Positions 38,948 to 51,104 of a DNA stretch of 64,000 nt are shown one piece after another. The notes under the pieces are model-generated. The model was not told where the DNA came from. It worked only from the letters and a program-made list of their open reading frames with translations, and ran no database searches. Numbering within the stretch: position 1 is the first letter of the stretch; every line of letters begins with the position of its first letter. The translations under genes and the position numbers were made by a program. Origin of the DNA: Mactra quadrangularis (lineage: Eukaryota; Mollusca; Bivalvia; Venerida; Mactridae); contig CM046298.1 of NCBI GenBank assembly GCA_025267735.1, forward strand, positions 28,527,866 through 28,591,865, given 5' to 3'.

Positions 38948-39448
38948 TGTCAAAGATTTTGTCAGTTATGTACTATACCATCCAAAATAACCTTTACACT
39001 TGTAAAACAGCAAGTTTCCATTCATTCAATTATTTTTTTTTTCAAATGTATTTACTCATAACAATAGGTATAATATGTAAATTGTATCAGTTGAAAGGGG
39101 TATAAAGATCTGTATGCAATTGTAATTGTTATATCGTAGTGGGTCCTAATTTCGTCCCTGACCTAATTTCGTCACCCCACCTTAAATACATAAAGCATAG
39201 AGCAATACTAAAATTTAGGTAATCTTATTTATAAACTCACTAGAATAAGCTTAGATTCACGTTTTTAGCTCGAAATTTTAACGTAGGGCGGAGCGACGTT
39301 GTGGGCGGAGCCAAACCTGCACTGATTGTGATTTTACACTACAGGTAAACATGTCAATATTTAAAATGGTGGAATTTCGATTTTTTTGTCATAAAATTGT
39401 TGAAGAAACAACACAGGTTGGAGGTAAAAGATCTAAATATTGTATGTA

Positions 39449-39458
39449 AATAAATAAA
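39449..39458 (+). terminator. Candidate polyadenylation signals of the mosaic gene
   Basis: Overlapping AATAAA hexamers (39449-39454, 39453-39458) lie ~500 bp after the stop codon; others are at ~39592 and 39818. Which one is used, if any, cannot be told from sequence alone. Confidence 0.25.
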
Positions 39459-39939
39459 CGGAAATTTGTTCACAAAAATGAAGAAAAAATTTATTTTTAT
39501 TTTGCAGTGTTGATTTTTGGTCCCGCTTAAACAGTCGTCTGCATTTATACCCAGCCTCATAACATTGTGTTTACTAACGTTATTTGACAGAATAAACCCT
39601 AGAAAAGTTGATGGAATAAATTTTTTATGATTCATTTACATATTTTAAAAATAAAAAGTCAGTTTAAAATTACAATTTTAACATTGTATTCATTCATTTC
39701 CTTAAGGTGACGAAATATGGTCTCCCAAAGATATATGTATACATGTATCTAAAATGTTTTTTATTACTCAAGCATTGGTATATCTGTTCTCATGTACCAT
39801 GTATCTTGTTGTGAGCAAATAAAGTGTATGTTCTGTTCTGTTCTGGTAAAAAAACTACGGACAAATCAGTCATTTACGAAAGTGTAAAGGTAAATATGGA
39901 TGGCACTGTATTTCTTAGTATCTGTATGGTTACGTCGTA

Positions 39940-40250
39940 GGTATAGTCCATTTTTCTCAATTGTCAAAATTGGAATAATTTCGCGGTGATTGAATACACA
40001 TTATCACAATTTCATGAGTTTTAGACAAAGAGCATGAAGTCACCGACAAATTAGCCATTCCGTGTGCGATCTTTTTATTTGAATAACAATGCATTTACCC
40101 ACAAATATAAACATGTTCTCTTTTGTTAACATCTTGTTTGGTGAACAAAATGTAACTGTAAGCATCTGTTAAATATGCTAATAGGTAAGGTCATGGAAAG
40201 GTCCATTATTCATGTTTTGACAGTTGGTTGAGAAAAAACGAACTATACCA
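39940..40250. mobile_element. Small inverted-repeat element (MITE L), with MITE E remnants beside it
   Basis: TATAGTCCATTTTTCTCAAT at left faces TTGAGAAAAAACGAACTATA at right. The next blocks (TGTCAAAATTGGAATAA and TTCATGTTTTGACA) also pair. A nested relative occurs in MITE E copy 2 (28029-28275). Just to the right, GAACCTGAACTACCTCATTA, then TAATAATTACACGCTTC, resembles the right end of MITE E in reverse. Confidence 0.55.
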
Positions 40251-40572
40251 ATTCTTAAACTTATATAATCTTTCAATATTATTTCAATATGAACCTGAAC
40301 TACCTCATTATAATAATTACACGCTTCATATGTTACATGTTAAAATTGTGAGTTTCCAAAAGAAAATGTACGAAGATAAATTAGAGTAATGTTATGCTTT
40401 AGACCGAAACACATATATTATAAGACTCCATAATTGCATACATGCGTTGAATTGAAAATAACTAAGAAGCCGAGTTTATGTTACTTGAAAGTGAATCCAA
40501 AAATAATAATATTCAGCAATATGCCTCGCCTGAATTCGAACACAGAACTGTTAGTAGTTAGTACATAAACCT

Positions 40573-40990
40573 TAGAGCTGTCATCGATTCCAACGATATC
40601 GCTGTATCGTCAATATTCATTTTCCGATCAATAATCGATATGCATTTTGGAATATCGATAAAAAGTCTATTAAGGTAAATAGATAAAAGCCACTCTTAAT
40701 GGTCAAATTTGTGAGACGAACCTTCTATCGTAAGCAGAAACAGGTGCGCTGTCATGATATGAACTGATAGGTCTAAAACATTGACGGCACCACCATTGAG
40801 GAAATAACTCTACTCAACAGACGGTATATCATTCTTAACAAATATACATCTATTATGAGTTTATGACCACATGAATGGTCTGTATAGAACTATAGTAAAT
40901 GTATCGATATATATCGGTGTGTCGTCGATATTAATTTCTCGATAAATCGATATCGTCGATATGTTTCTAGCCCAATCAATGACAGCTCTA
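40573..40990. mobile_element. hAT-type MITE (418 bp) with perfect 8-bp target duplication
   Basis: Terminal inverted repeats TAGAGCTGTCATCGATT and CAATCAATGACAGCTCTA, subterminal ATCGATAT palindromes, and identical flanks ATAAACCT at 40565-40572 and 40991-40998. There is no transposase. The ends resemble but are not the same as those at 13014-14200 and 24783-25200. Confidence 0.85.
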
Positions 40991-41741
40991 ATAAACCTCC
41001 AGCATAATCGACTTACAGTATATTATTATTCAATATGTGATATGGCACAGTCACACTGTCGGTCCAAGATGAAGGGTGTTGATTAGTTATTATTCAGTTA
41101 TTTTCAGCAGATATACATAAAATCGGTGAAGAAATCCAAATCCAGGCGCAGCACAAACTCTCTACAGTACGAAGGGACATAATCAATAATCCTATAAATA
41201 ATATACATGAGTGAGTTACTTCCCTTAATAGTTTAGAATTTTTAGACTTTTTGTTATGTTTTTTTTACTTATATCAATTATCATTCAGAACAGTACAGAT
41301 ACAATTCTGCAGCGCCCGTAGTAACCCGCTGTAGTACCGTTAAACGTTTCAACGCCACTAACTGTCGCTATTGTCAATACATAACAAAAAGTCTATTAAC
41401 GTTGCAGCTGGCCTTACTTAAAACGTCGCAAAATATGGTAAATATCCCACAAAAATCGAATGTCACAACATAGCTATTCACTTTTAGACCAATAACAACA
41501 ATTCGCATATCCATGGAAACCACCCTTTTGGTCATGTCAGTCATCCTCGTGCCATATTCAAAAACATTCAAGTCCCTAACAGCCACTCTACCAATCATAG
41601 CATCCGCTTTGGTTTCCATTGCAACCAGTATTGTTTCTCTTCTGACCAGTAGAATACACTAAGTAAATACTCAAGACCATATAACTATATAACAATTTTT
41701 TTATCATTTGCATATTAACTTTTAAATTTGATCAAAGTTTT

Positions 41742-41876
41742 TAGCAAGCATTTAAGTCTACTGATCGAGAGGTCGTGGGTTCGATTCTCACTGGGCATAC
41801 TTTCGTGGAGTGTGGTCATGAAATAATTTCTACCATCGTGATATGGCCTATAGAATGTGTTTCTACGGCGTATCCC
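41742..41876 (+). mobile_element. SINE type A, fragment truncated at both ends
   Basis: Contains AAGTCTACTGATCGAGAGGT, the B box GTGGGTTCGATTCTC and body GGGCATACTTTCGTGGAG, then jumps to the 3' end (ATATGGCCTATAGAATGTGT). The body is internally deleted. Confidence 0.75.
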
Positions 41877-42084
41877 CCATCCCAAAATAATGACTCTTCA
41901 ATCTTTATTTCTATCAGTCTGGATAGTGACATTCAAACTGCAGGCGATCTTCGTCTATGGCTTTTATAGATACATATAACCGATACATATAACACAGAAT
42001 AAATAGCCAATAAGGCATCAATGTCCTATTTTAATATAGACGTATTGGCGACATTGTTTTATCCTGTAAACTAATCAGCTTTGT

Positions 42085-42774
42085 TGAACCTCATTTTTCA
42101 CAACCCGTGTTTTTCACAACTTGTGATAAACACGTACGCATTTTTCACAACTTGTGTGAAAAACACGTTAGCATACAAAATTCATACAAGCATAGAAACG
42201 CATTTTTCACAACTTCAAACGTGACGAAAAAAGTGATTGAAAAACTTGAGTTTTTTTGTATTAACGCATTTTTCACACATGTAATTTTTTAGTAGTAGTA
42301 GTTTTTTTTTAAAATGAGGTTCAAAGTTTGTTACAACCCGTTTTGTAATAATAACCCGAATTGTAATAATTATTACATAACGGGTTATTACAAACATACA
42401 GACGCATTTTGTATAAAACCCGAAATGTAATAAAGTGTCTAGTTGTATTAGTTTGATTATAAAATATAGTTTAATACTTTAAATTAATAGTAAAGAAAGA
42501 AAATAATGCTAAACGAGCAAACATTAATTCTCAAATAGACAAAATACTTACATTTTGCCATGTTAATTTGAAGATTTCGACAGAAAAACAAGTTGTCATA
42601 TTTTATTGCAAACGAGTTATTACAAAATTGGCTCAACTTACCAACCCGTTAATAATAAATCTTTAATATAATTAGGGTTTTTATAACAAAACTGGTTGTA
42701 ATAAACGTGGAAAAAACCACGATCGTAATTTTTACAGGTTGTGAAAAACACGGTTTGTGAAAAATGAGGTTCAA
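42085..42774. mobile_element. Terminal-inverted-repeat element with TTTTTCACAACTTGTGAAAA motifs (690 bp)
   Basis: Left end TTGAACCTCATTTTTCACAA, right end TTGTGAAAAATGAGGTTCAA: perfect 20-bp inverted ends. Inside the left arm, TTTTTCACAACTTGTG repeats four to five times at ~30-bp spacing. The right arm is mostly AT-rich with a few ACAACCCG/TAACGGGTT motifs. Fragments of the same end occur at 42888-42926 and 50640-50836. Confidence 0.75.
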
Positions 42775-42782
42775 AATGGCAA

Positions 42783-42880
42783 CTTTGCTCAATATGTATA
42801 GGTTATTAAACAGGACAAGTGTGCCTTAAGGAAGATATCGACACACTTGCTTAGGTATTGGCCCGAGGGCTTTAGCAAGT
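42783..42880 (+). repeat. Fragment of the repeat at 48735-49745
   Basis: Contains AGGTTATTAAACAGGACAAG and GTGTGCCTTAAGGAAGATAT, then GACACACTTGCTTAGGTATT-GGCCCGA, matching ~49211-49300. Confidence 0.6.
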
Positions 42881-44163
42881 TTCACAAGTTGTGAAAAACA
42901 CGGGTTGTGAAAAATGAGGTTCAAGAATGCTTCCATAACGAGCATAGGGCAGTTGCTAGCGACAATATAGGTGTTTTTACATCGAATTGTTGTTTGCCAC
43001 TGTACATTGGTGTGATCAAGTGCAAGTTACGTGCACATTTATTGTTACTTCTATATTTATTGAGGGAAGCTCTTACGAAACCCCTGTGCTCCGTAACGGC
43101 TATTTTGCGTAACAAGTATTTCACATGCTATATGATATAATTTATGGAAGAAACAAATTGTTTTTGTTTTCGATATTCCTCTTTTGATCGCTTGAGCATG
43201 TTAAAAGCAAAATTAGGCATTAGCACTAACAGTTACGGTATTTGTGTAAGAAAAACATATTTTAGTGCAGGTACAGGATGAAGCATAAATCTGAAAAATT
43301 AGTGATGGGTGACTTTTAGATTTTCAATTTTACAATTAATCTTACTTCCATTGACTCATTTATTTAAGTGGAAAGAAAAATGTTGATGTCTCTTTCATTA
43401 AGAATGAAAATTCATTTCGTTACGGAGCATAGTGAGCTTGTTACGGAACATAAATTGAAATAATAACGATTTACGTTATCACTGAATTAATTTGAATGCA
43501 TTTCACACTATCACAATACTTTTACTACATAAACAGACTAACTGAACGTTTTCCAGGCTTATACATGTATGATGAAAATTGATGAAAATTGTTGGGTCCG
43601 TGAATATTTACATGTTTGACACAACTGAATGTGTTTCAAATTCATAACAAAACAAAACTTGTGAAACTAATTTATACAAAATTATGATCATAACAACAAC
43701 ACAGAACATATAATCTATTTATTTCCAGAGTTGCCCGCAAGACTGAAGTAAGATATTTGGATTAAAGAGCGAGTTACTACAGTCTTGAGAGCAACCCTCC
43801 TTTTATATGATATACTTTAATGTAGTTATGTACCTTTCATGTTTTATGAACTAAACTTTTCTACGATCTTTATTCCGCCTACTACAACATAAAATTAGGC
43901 TTCATTCAGCCATTGGTAGAATCCAAGTATTGATGGTTTAAAGTTATATCTCCATAAAAATTTCGTTATAAAGTAATGTACGGTCTAATACATGTACAGC
44001 TTAAAGTAACCATAATAAACGTAAACATAACACTATTCATTTTAAAATATTCATAAGATTATATATCTCAATATGTCAATGCTATCTCTAAATACGTAAA
44101 TATGTATAATATAAAATAAAGATATATATTAAAAAATAAAATATAAAAATAAAAATTTATGCA

Positions 44164-44257
44164 TTTGCTAGGTTTCCAACCAGCGACCTCTTGAACTTTT
44201 CATGTCATATGCTTATTTCCATTCCGTACCTTTAGCCGACTGAGCTGTTTGGGCCCT
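44164..44257 (-). repeat. tRNA-like segment (A and B box) in the duplicated unit, copy 1
   Basis: On the - strand, AACAGCTCAGTCGGCTAAAG resembles an A box. About 45 bases later, GAGGTCGCTGGTTGGAAACC resembles a B box with one change from GGTTCGAAACC. The 3' end does not pair with the 5' end, so it is a tRNA-derived relic or the head of an unrecognised SINE. Confidence 0.5.
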
Positions 44258-45226
44258 AAAAAACAGAGCATGTAACAATCGTTAAATACTGTAAAAAGGA
44301 CATTAAATATGGGGAAGATAATTTTGAAAGATGAATCCTAAATTTAGTGAGTTGTTATCAAATACAAATAAACTGCACTATCAAATTAAAAAAAGCAATT
44401 AAATTGTGATTGGTAAAAAACGTATTAATAATAGTTATGAAATTTCAAGTAAAATAATCCCATGTACGATTTATGTGACATACTAATTAATTATGCACAG
44501 AGCTATTATTTAACTGAAAACCTTGTAATTAATATTTTGTATATAGACCCAAAGACGTTATTGTAAGAAACAGAACAGTTTTGCCTGTTCACTTTGTCAA
44601 GCGTTTTTTGGCGAAGCATTTTACTGGCTCTGGTCGTTCCCAAACACCAAGTCATTCCTTTTTCTTAGAGAAGGGAAATTTGGCATGGTTACCAGAGCTG
44701 TTGAAGTTTTGCTAGTACTTGGTCAAACGCTTTGTTTTCTGCGTTCGTCATCGTGAGATGACGAAACAACCTGCATGAGTCGTGTATGTGGTCGCACGAT
44801 CATGGCGCTCTATCCTGTCTCGCCACCCTATATTTAATGAAATAACTATATTGAAAACGAATTGATATTTCTTTCATCTTGAAAAAAATATTAATGAATA
44901 CATGTACACTTTAAAATGGATTCATTTGCTATGTCCATTTAATACAATTCTGTACTTATTACCCTTTCGAAAAATTCATAATGTTTTAAATCCAACCTCC
45001 TATAATCGAAGACAGGAAGAGTGCCATGGTCAAAATGCAGTATTATGATCAACAAAAATATATTCAAAAATACATAAAATGAATTTCTACGCAACCGGGT
45101 CACGTCAGTGTAATGCATTGCATCACATATTTAAAAATATGCAAACAATATGAAACCATTAAAATAGTTTTGTCGGAAAAATATTGGCATTTTGAGAGAG
45201 GTCGATCGAGAAAGTTATAACTTTAC

Positions 45227-45665
45227 CATCGGACTTACCTCGGCGATCTTCTAAGCAGATAAATCTCGGATATCATAAGGTGAAAAAGTAGATCTACGAA
45301 GTTAGTTTTTGTAGTAATGTAGTCTGAACTGAACAGAAATACGACGTGTGAGACGTTGTTCTGATGTGATGATGAGATAAACGTGTAACATGGTTATTAT
45401 TAAATGCTGACATGCAAATGACAAATGGACGTGTTTCTATGTATATAGAGACAGTCCAGGGCCATTTGCTATGACTTCTGAATGTTGTTTGTATAGCTAA
45501 TTAGTAATCTAGCATACACATTTTTAATAATATTGATTTTACACGTCGATGTATAAACAACTTGCCAGGGAGTTAATCGTCGGACCTTATAGACTGGTAG
45601 TATTTCTACAACGTCTGGTTTCCGAGGTATATCTTCGTAGATGATCGCCGAGGTTGTTCCAAATG
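45227..45665. mobile_element. Mutator-like MITE F, copy 2
   Basis: Ends CATCGGACTTACCTCGGCGA and ATCGCCGAGGTTGTTCCAAATG match the family at 25708-26129. The flanks ATAACTTTA and ATAACTTAG are a probable decayed 9-bp duplication. It contains the empty site (GTAATCTAGCATAC) for MITE J. Confidence 0.7.
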
Positions 45666-45825
45666 ATAACTTAGTCAAAAATTTCAAATATTATCGGTCG
45701 TTTTCAGTTCCTCTGTTCGGTTAACATGTGGTATTGTATTTTATTTTGTATTCACGGTTCCATGTTCTAACAGAAACCAACGTCTTATTATAGTTTATAA
45801 TAATACTTTTTAATATATCATGCTT

Positions 45826-46035
45826 GTTTGTTTGATTGTGTGTTGGATTTAACGCCGTGGCAACACATTGTATAGGTCATATGACGACGGTCAGTCAACC
45901 TACTCACTCCTCCTGGAAAGGTTAAATCTCTGGATTTAGCTTTTAACCAACTACTAAGTACACACATCGTCAGTAACTGACAACTGCCCTACATAATTAA
46001 AAATCATTGGTAGGAGGGAGAATAGCCGTAGAAAG
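45826..46035 (-). mobile_element. SINE type A, 5'-truncated
   Basis: Tail and body (TGTTGGATTTAACGCCGTGG, AGGTTAAATCTCTGGATTTA, GAATAGCCGTAGAAA) are present; the tRNA-like head is missing. It lies between the two copies of the segmental duplication. Confidence 0.8.
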
Positions 46036-46773
46036 GCTTGGGCTAGCTATTTAGGGGCGCTTGTCTATTTCAGAGTCATGACTTGTTATCCATTGTTGTT
46101 CACTGTCCAAACAATGCAGTTTTGGCTGCTCAACTAATATTGTTTTACCTGAGTTCCTACGAATTGTGAGAAAATAGGTTGAATTATATTCTGTGGAAAT
46201 AAGGAATATATTAAATGAAAAAGAATGACTTTTTATCATTATTGTTTTATCATCATATTTATAATGTAGATCTACAATGTTATGAAGATATCTTACGTTT
46301 ATATAAAAAATGTCCTCTTTATCAGTATGATTGTAGGTTTATTTCCTGAGTTGCCCACAAGACTGAAGTAAGAGCTTTGGATTAAAGAGCGAGTTACTAC
46401 AGTCTTGAAAGCAACCCACCTTTTATATGATATACTTTAATGTAATTATGTACCTTTCATGTTTTATGAACTAAAATGTTCTACGATCTTTATTCCGCCT
46501 ACTACAGCATAAAATTAGGCATCGTTCAGCCATTGGTAAAATCCAAGTATTGATGGTTTAAAGTTATATCTCCATAAAAATTCCGTTATAAAGTAATGTA
46601 CGGTCTAATACATGTACAGCATAAAGTAACCATAATAAACGTAAACATAACACTATTCATTTTAAAATATTCATAAGATTATATATCTCAATATGTCAAT
46701 GCTACCTCTTAATACGTAAATATGTATAATATAAAATATAGATTTATGATAAAAAATAAAATATAAAAATTTA

Positions 46774-46871
46774 TGCATTTGCTAGGTTTCGAACCAGCGA
46801 CCTCTTGAACTTTTCATGTCAAATGCTTATTTCCGTTCCTTCCCTTTAGCCGACTGAGCTATTTGGGTCCT
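46774..46871 (-). repeat. tRNA-like segment in the duplicated unit, copy 2
   Basis: On the - strand, AATAGCTCAGTCGGCTAAAG and AGGTCGCTGGTTCGAAACC. The B box is canonical. No cloverleaf can be closed, because the terminal stems do not pair and the middle is too long. Confidence 0.5.
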
Positions 46872-48140
46872 AAAAAACAGAGCATGTAACAATCGTTAAA
46901 TACTGTAAAAAGGACATTAAATATGGGGAAGATAATTTTGAAAGATGAATCCTAAATTTAGTGAGTTGTTATCAAATACAAATAAACTGCACTATCAAAT
47001 TAAAAAAAGCAATTAAATTGTGATTGATAAAAAAAGTAATAATGATAGTTATGAAATTTCAGGTAAAATAATCCCCTGTACGATTTATTTGACATACTAA
47101 TAAATTATGTACAGCGGTATGATTTAACTGAAAACCTTGTAATTAATATTTTGTATATAGACCCATAGACGTTCTTGTAAGAGACAGACAAGCTGTGTCT
47201 GTTCACTTTGTCAATTGTTTGCCTTTTTTGGCGAAGCATTTTACTGGCTCTGGTCGTTCCCAAACACAAAGTCATTCCTTATTCTTAGAGAAGGGAAATG
47301 TGACATGGTTACCAGAGCTGTTGATGTTTTGCTAGTACTTGGTCAAACGCTTTGTTTTCTGCGTTCGTCATCGTGAGATGACGAAACAACCTGCATGAGT
47401 CGTGTATGTGGTCGCACGATCATGGCGCTCTATCCTGTCTCGCCTCCCTATATTTAATGAAATAACTATATTGAAAACGAATTGATATTTCTTTCATCTG
47501 GAAAGAAATTTGAAAAAAATATTAATGAATACATGTACACTTTAAAATAGATTATGGCTATGTCTATTTCATACAATTCTGTACTTATTACCCCTTCGAA
47601 AAATTCATAATGTTTTAAATCCAACCTCCTATAATCGAAGACAGGAAGAGTGCCATGGTCAAAATGCAGTATTATGATAAACAAAAATATATTCAAAAAT
47701 ACATAAAATGAATTTCTACGCACCCGGGTCACGTCAGTTTAATGCATTGCATCTCATATTGAAAAATATGCAAACAATATGAAACCATTAAAATAGTTTT
47801 GTCGGAAAAATATTGGCATTTTGAGAGAGGTCGATCGAGAAAGTTATAACTTTACCATCGGACTTACCTCGGCGATCTTCTAAGCAGATAAATCTCGGAT
47901 ATCATAAGGTGAAAAAGTAGATCTACGAAGTTAGTTTCTGTAGTAATGTAGTCTGAACTGCACAGAAATACTACGTGTGAGAAGTTGTTCTGATGTAATG
48001 ATGAGATAAACGTGTAACAAGTTTATTATTAAATGTTGACATGAAAATGACAAATGGACGTGTTTCTATGTATATAGAAACAGTCTATGGCCTTTTTCTA
48101 TGACTTCTGAATGTTGTTTTTTTAGCTAATTAGTAAACAA

Positions 48141-48434
48141 CAGGTCGTATTCTAGGTCATGCGTGTTATTGTACTTTAAATAATGGACTTTTCTACTATA
48201 TAGGTTAATACGTTGATGCATGAACAGCATTTTGCTGATTCAAACACACCACTTTGATATTCAATGTTTATTTTAAATATTGTATATCTTCTTTGTAAAT
48301 GTTTTATAAACATGTGTATTAAAACAAGTGTAAACAAACCAAACTATAAAATTGTATAAATAATTCACCCGTAATTATTGGTGTGTAATTAAACTGGCCA
48401 TACTTATATACACAATGTTTACGTGGACGACCTG
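48141..48434. mobile_element. MITE family J, copy 2 (294 bp), inserted after the segmental duplication
   Basis: Ends CAGGTCGTATTCTAGGTCAT and GTTTACGTGGACGACCTG. The other copy of the duplication reads AATCTAGCATAC at the same place with no insert, which defines the TA target. This copy is in the orientation opposite to 23072-23366. Confidence 0.82.
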
Positions 48435-48734
48435 TAGCATACAATTTTTGTAGATAATATTGATTTTACACGTCGATGTATAAACAATAATAGTACTACT
48501 TGCCAGGGAGTTAATCGCCGGACCTTATAACCTGGTTGTATTTCTACTACGTCTGATTTCCGAGGTACATCTTCGTAGATGATCGACGAGGTTGTTCTGA
48601 ATGATACTCTAGATGTGGTCAATATTTTGTTGTAGACCCCAATGACGTCATTTTTACAATAATAATAGTAATGAGCGCCGTAAGCGCTCGTTACAACATA
48701 AATGTGATTATTATTCTATCTTTTATACGTTCAA

Positions 48735-49745
48735 AATATCGTTTTGTACAGATCGTTAAATATGTAGAGGTTATTTAACAGGGCTAATGCCGAGGAAAGT
48801 GTGCCGATATCGACTTAAGGCACACTTGCCTTGTTTCATAACCTTTTTATTGCATATGTTGACCAATGCATGTAATGATGATTTTTCTACAAATAAAATA
48901 CAAATTTTTCTCGACGTAACGCGCTATTTTGCACGTTGACGTTACGTCACATGTATTGTTTGTTTTTCCAAAGCCGAAACGTATGGAATCTAATGAATGC
49001 TTGTTATAAAACGTAAGTCTGGTTGTTGATTATCTCATTAATTTTCAATATGAAAAAAAAACAAACGTCGTAGAATTGAATAGCTTCTTGTTGAGAATTT
49101 CACGTGCGGAAAGTCTGCGGTTGTATAACTGCAGGTGCGTAATGACTGGAAGTTGCCTCAATATCAATTTTTGGCACACTAGGAAGTGAGCCAAATATCG
49201 ATATTTTGGCACACTTGCTCAATACGTAGAGGTTATTAAGCAGGGCAAGTGTGCCTTAAGAAAGATATCGGCACACTTGCTTAGGTAGTGGCCCGATGGC
49301 TAATGCCGTGGAAAGAGTGCCGATATTGACTTAAGGCACGCTTGCCCTGTTTCATAACCTTTTTATTGCATATGTTGATCAATGCATGTAATGACGATTT
49401 TTCTACAACAAAAGTAGATCTACACTAGCTTTTTCTCGGCGTAACGCGCTATTTTTCACGTTGACGTTACGTCGCATGTTTTGTTTTTTCAACGCCTAAA
49501 CGTTGAAATCTAATGAACGCTTGTTATAAAACGTAATTCTGGTTGTTGATTATCTCATTCATTTTTTATATGAAACAACACACGTCGTAAAATTGAATAG
49601 CTTCTTGTTGCTAATTACGTACGAATTTAACGTGCGGAAAGTCTGTCGTTGTTAAACTCCAGTTGCGTATTGACCAGAAGTTGCCTCAATATCGATTTTT
49701 GGCACACTAGGAAGTGAGCCAAATATCGATATTTTGGCACACTTG
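48735..49745 (+). repeat. Two tandem ~500-bp units with CAAGTGTGCC hairpins
   Basis: Both units contain GCTAATGCCG-GGAAAG-GTGCCGATAT, TTTCATAACCTTTTTATTGC and ATTTTTCTACAA, then TAACGCGCTATTTT and ACGTTGACGTTACGTC, and close with TTTTTGGCACACTAGGAAGT and TTTTGGCACACTTGCTCAAT. The offset is about 510 bp. Short inverted repeats (GCAAGTGTGCC / GGCACACTTGC) occur at unit ends. A fragment is at 42783-42880. No coding frame is shared by both units. Confidence 0.75.
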
Positions 49746-50639
49746 CTCAATACTGGAATGTATTGCCTACATTGAGACTATATTGGCGCAGTTTCTCGTC
49801 GATTTTGTTACTATTTATAGTAACATATGCAATAATGGAATATATTGACCGCCTCGAGGTTTTATCGGCACACTTTCACAGCATTTTTGTTACTGTCCAT
49901 GCAAAATATAAATTCCAGTATTAAGCGAAAATAAAAAATCTGACAATGAAATCTGTACCTCTGAAATTGACCACTGTGTTACAATTCACAAGATATAACT
50001 CACTAATATCAAATGTTTGCATAATAAAGATACAATGACCTTTACTTTTATATATCAATTATCTATGCTGTAATCATATTTATTTAAGTTTAATATGCAT
50101 GCATCTTCCTAACATTAAGCTTTTTTACCAAAGGTACATGTATATCTCACCAAAATATGAAATACTGTAGAATTTTCATGTTGCCATCGATGCATAATAA
50201 ATGAATATTAGTGTCAGGGCGTACAATGGGTTGTGTGCTTCATGCTTCGTCCCCCAAGGAGTCGCTAGTTTGAATCCCTCTCCTCCACTTAAACGACCAA
50301 GGCTCGACAGAATTTGCTATGGACATAAATGTTACCATGGATATTCGTGCTGTGCTTGGGCAGCTGATACAAACCTTGTGAATACGGACATTATAACAGT
50401 ACCATGGAATGTATGTGCTTACTATGTACCTTAAGGTGGCTTCTCTATGTTCTAAAGTGGTTGCTTGTACGTAAAGGTAGTAAAATAAGGTACAATACCG
50501 GCTTGTTGAACACCTTAGGGTAGTTGGGACATCTTGCACTCATGTTGCGATGTAAACCATTTAAATAAAATATTTGAAAAAAATGAAACATTAATTTTGT
50601 TTATTATATACTTGAAAATATACTATGATATTGACCAAT

Positions 50640-50836
50640 GTTGTGAAAATTGCGTTAGGACTAAAAATCGAAAAAAATGTCTAACGTAATTTTCACATTG
50701 CTCATTTGTGAAAAACGCGTACTCAATTTTCACAACTTGTGAAAGTTACTAACGTGTTTTTCACAAGTTGTGAAAATTGCGTACGCGTTTTTCACACGTT
50801 GTGAAAAACACGGGTTGTGAAAAATGAGGTTCAACA
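50640..50836 (+). repeat. Array of TTTTTCACAAGTTGTGAAAA palindromes
   Basis: Six or so variants of GTTTTTCACAAGTTGTGAAA, spaced about 30 bp, end in the terminal repeat TTGTGAAAAATGAGGTTCAA of the element at 42085-42774. It is a solo end of that family. Confidence 0.75.
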
Positions 50837-51104
50837 CAGCTTTCTTTAAATCCCACTACAATTATTTCAGACACTTACAGTGAGAATTAAAACACTTATA
50901 AGACTTAATGGTTTCTATTTATGTTATATCTGATTAGTTTCTGGTAAATTTACGTCGTTGGGGAAATCAAGTATATTATTGAAATCACAGAAAAATAAAA
51001 AGTATCAGTTTTACTTTAAGATTGAATATTGACTTATATATCTAATTATTGTTGAGCTACTAAAACCCGTGCCGGCCATTAAGGGTTTTCTAAACGTCAC
51101 GTAG

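Larger units (their letters stand above)
43728..45690 (+). repeat. Segmental duplication, copy 1 (~1.96 kb)
   Basis: Begins at GTTGCCCGCAAGACTGAAGT and continues to the right end of MITE F (GTTGTTCCAAATGATA). It matches 46348-48603 almost base for base, with scattered substitutions. It includes a small hairpin at the left end (GCAAGACTG/CAGTCTTG), a tRNA-like segment (44164-44257) and MITE F (45227-45665). Open frames in it are not conserved between copies. Confidence 0.85.
46348..48603 (+). repeat. Segmental duplication, copy 2, with a later insertion
   Basis: Copy of 43728-45690 that starts GTTGCCCACAAGACTGAAGT and ends at MITE F (TTGTTCTGAATG). It is about 290 bp longer because of the MITE J at 48141-48434. 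The tRNA-like segment is also present (46774-46871), here with an intact GGTTCGAAACC B box. Confidence 0.85.

Noticed and set aside
47466..47732. 88-codon - strand frame in the segmental duplication
   Set aside because: The matching region of the other copy (44.9-45.1 kb) has frame-breaking differences, and no domain is recognised.
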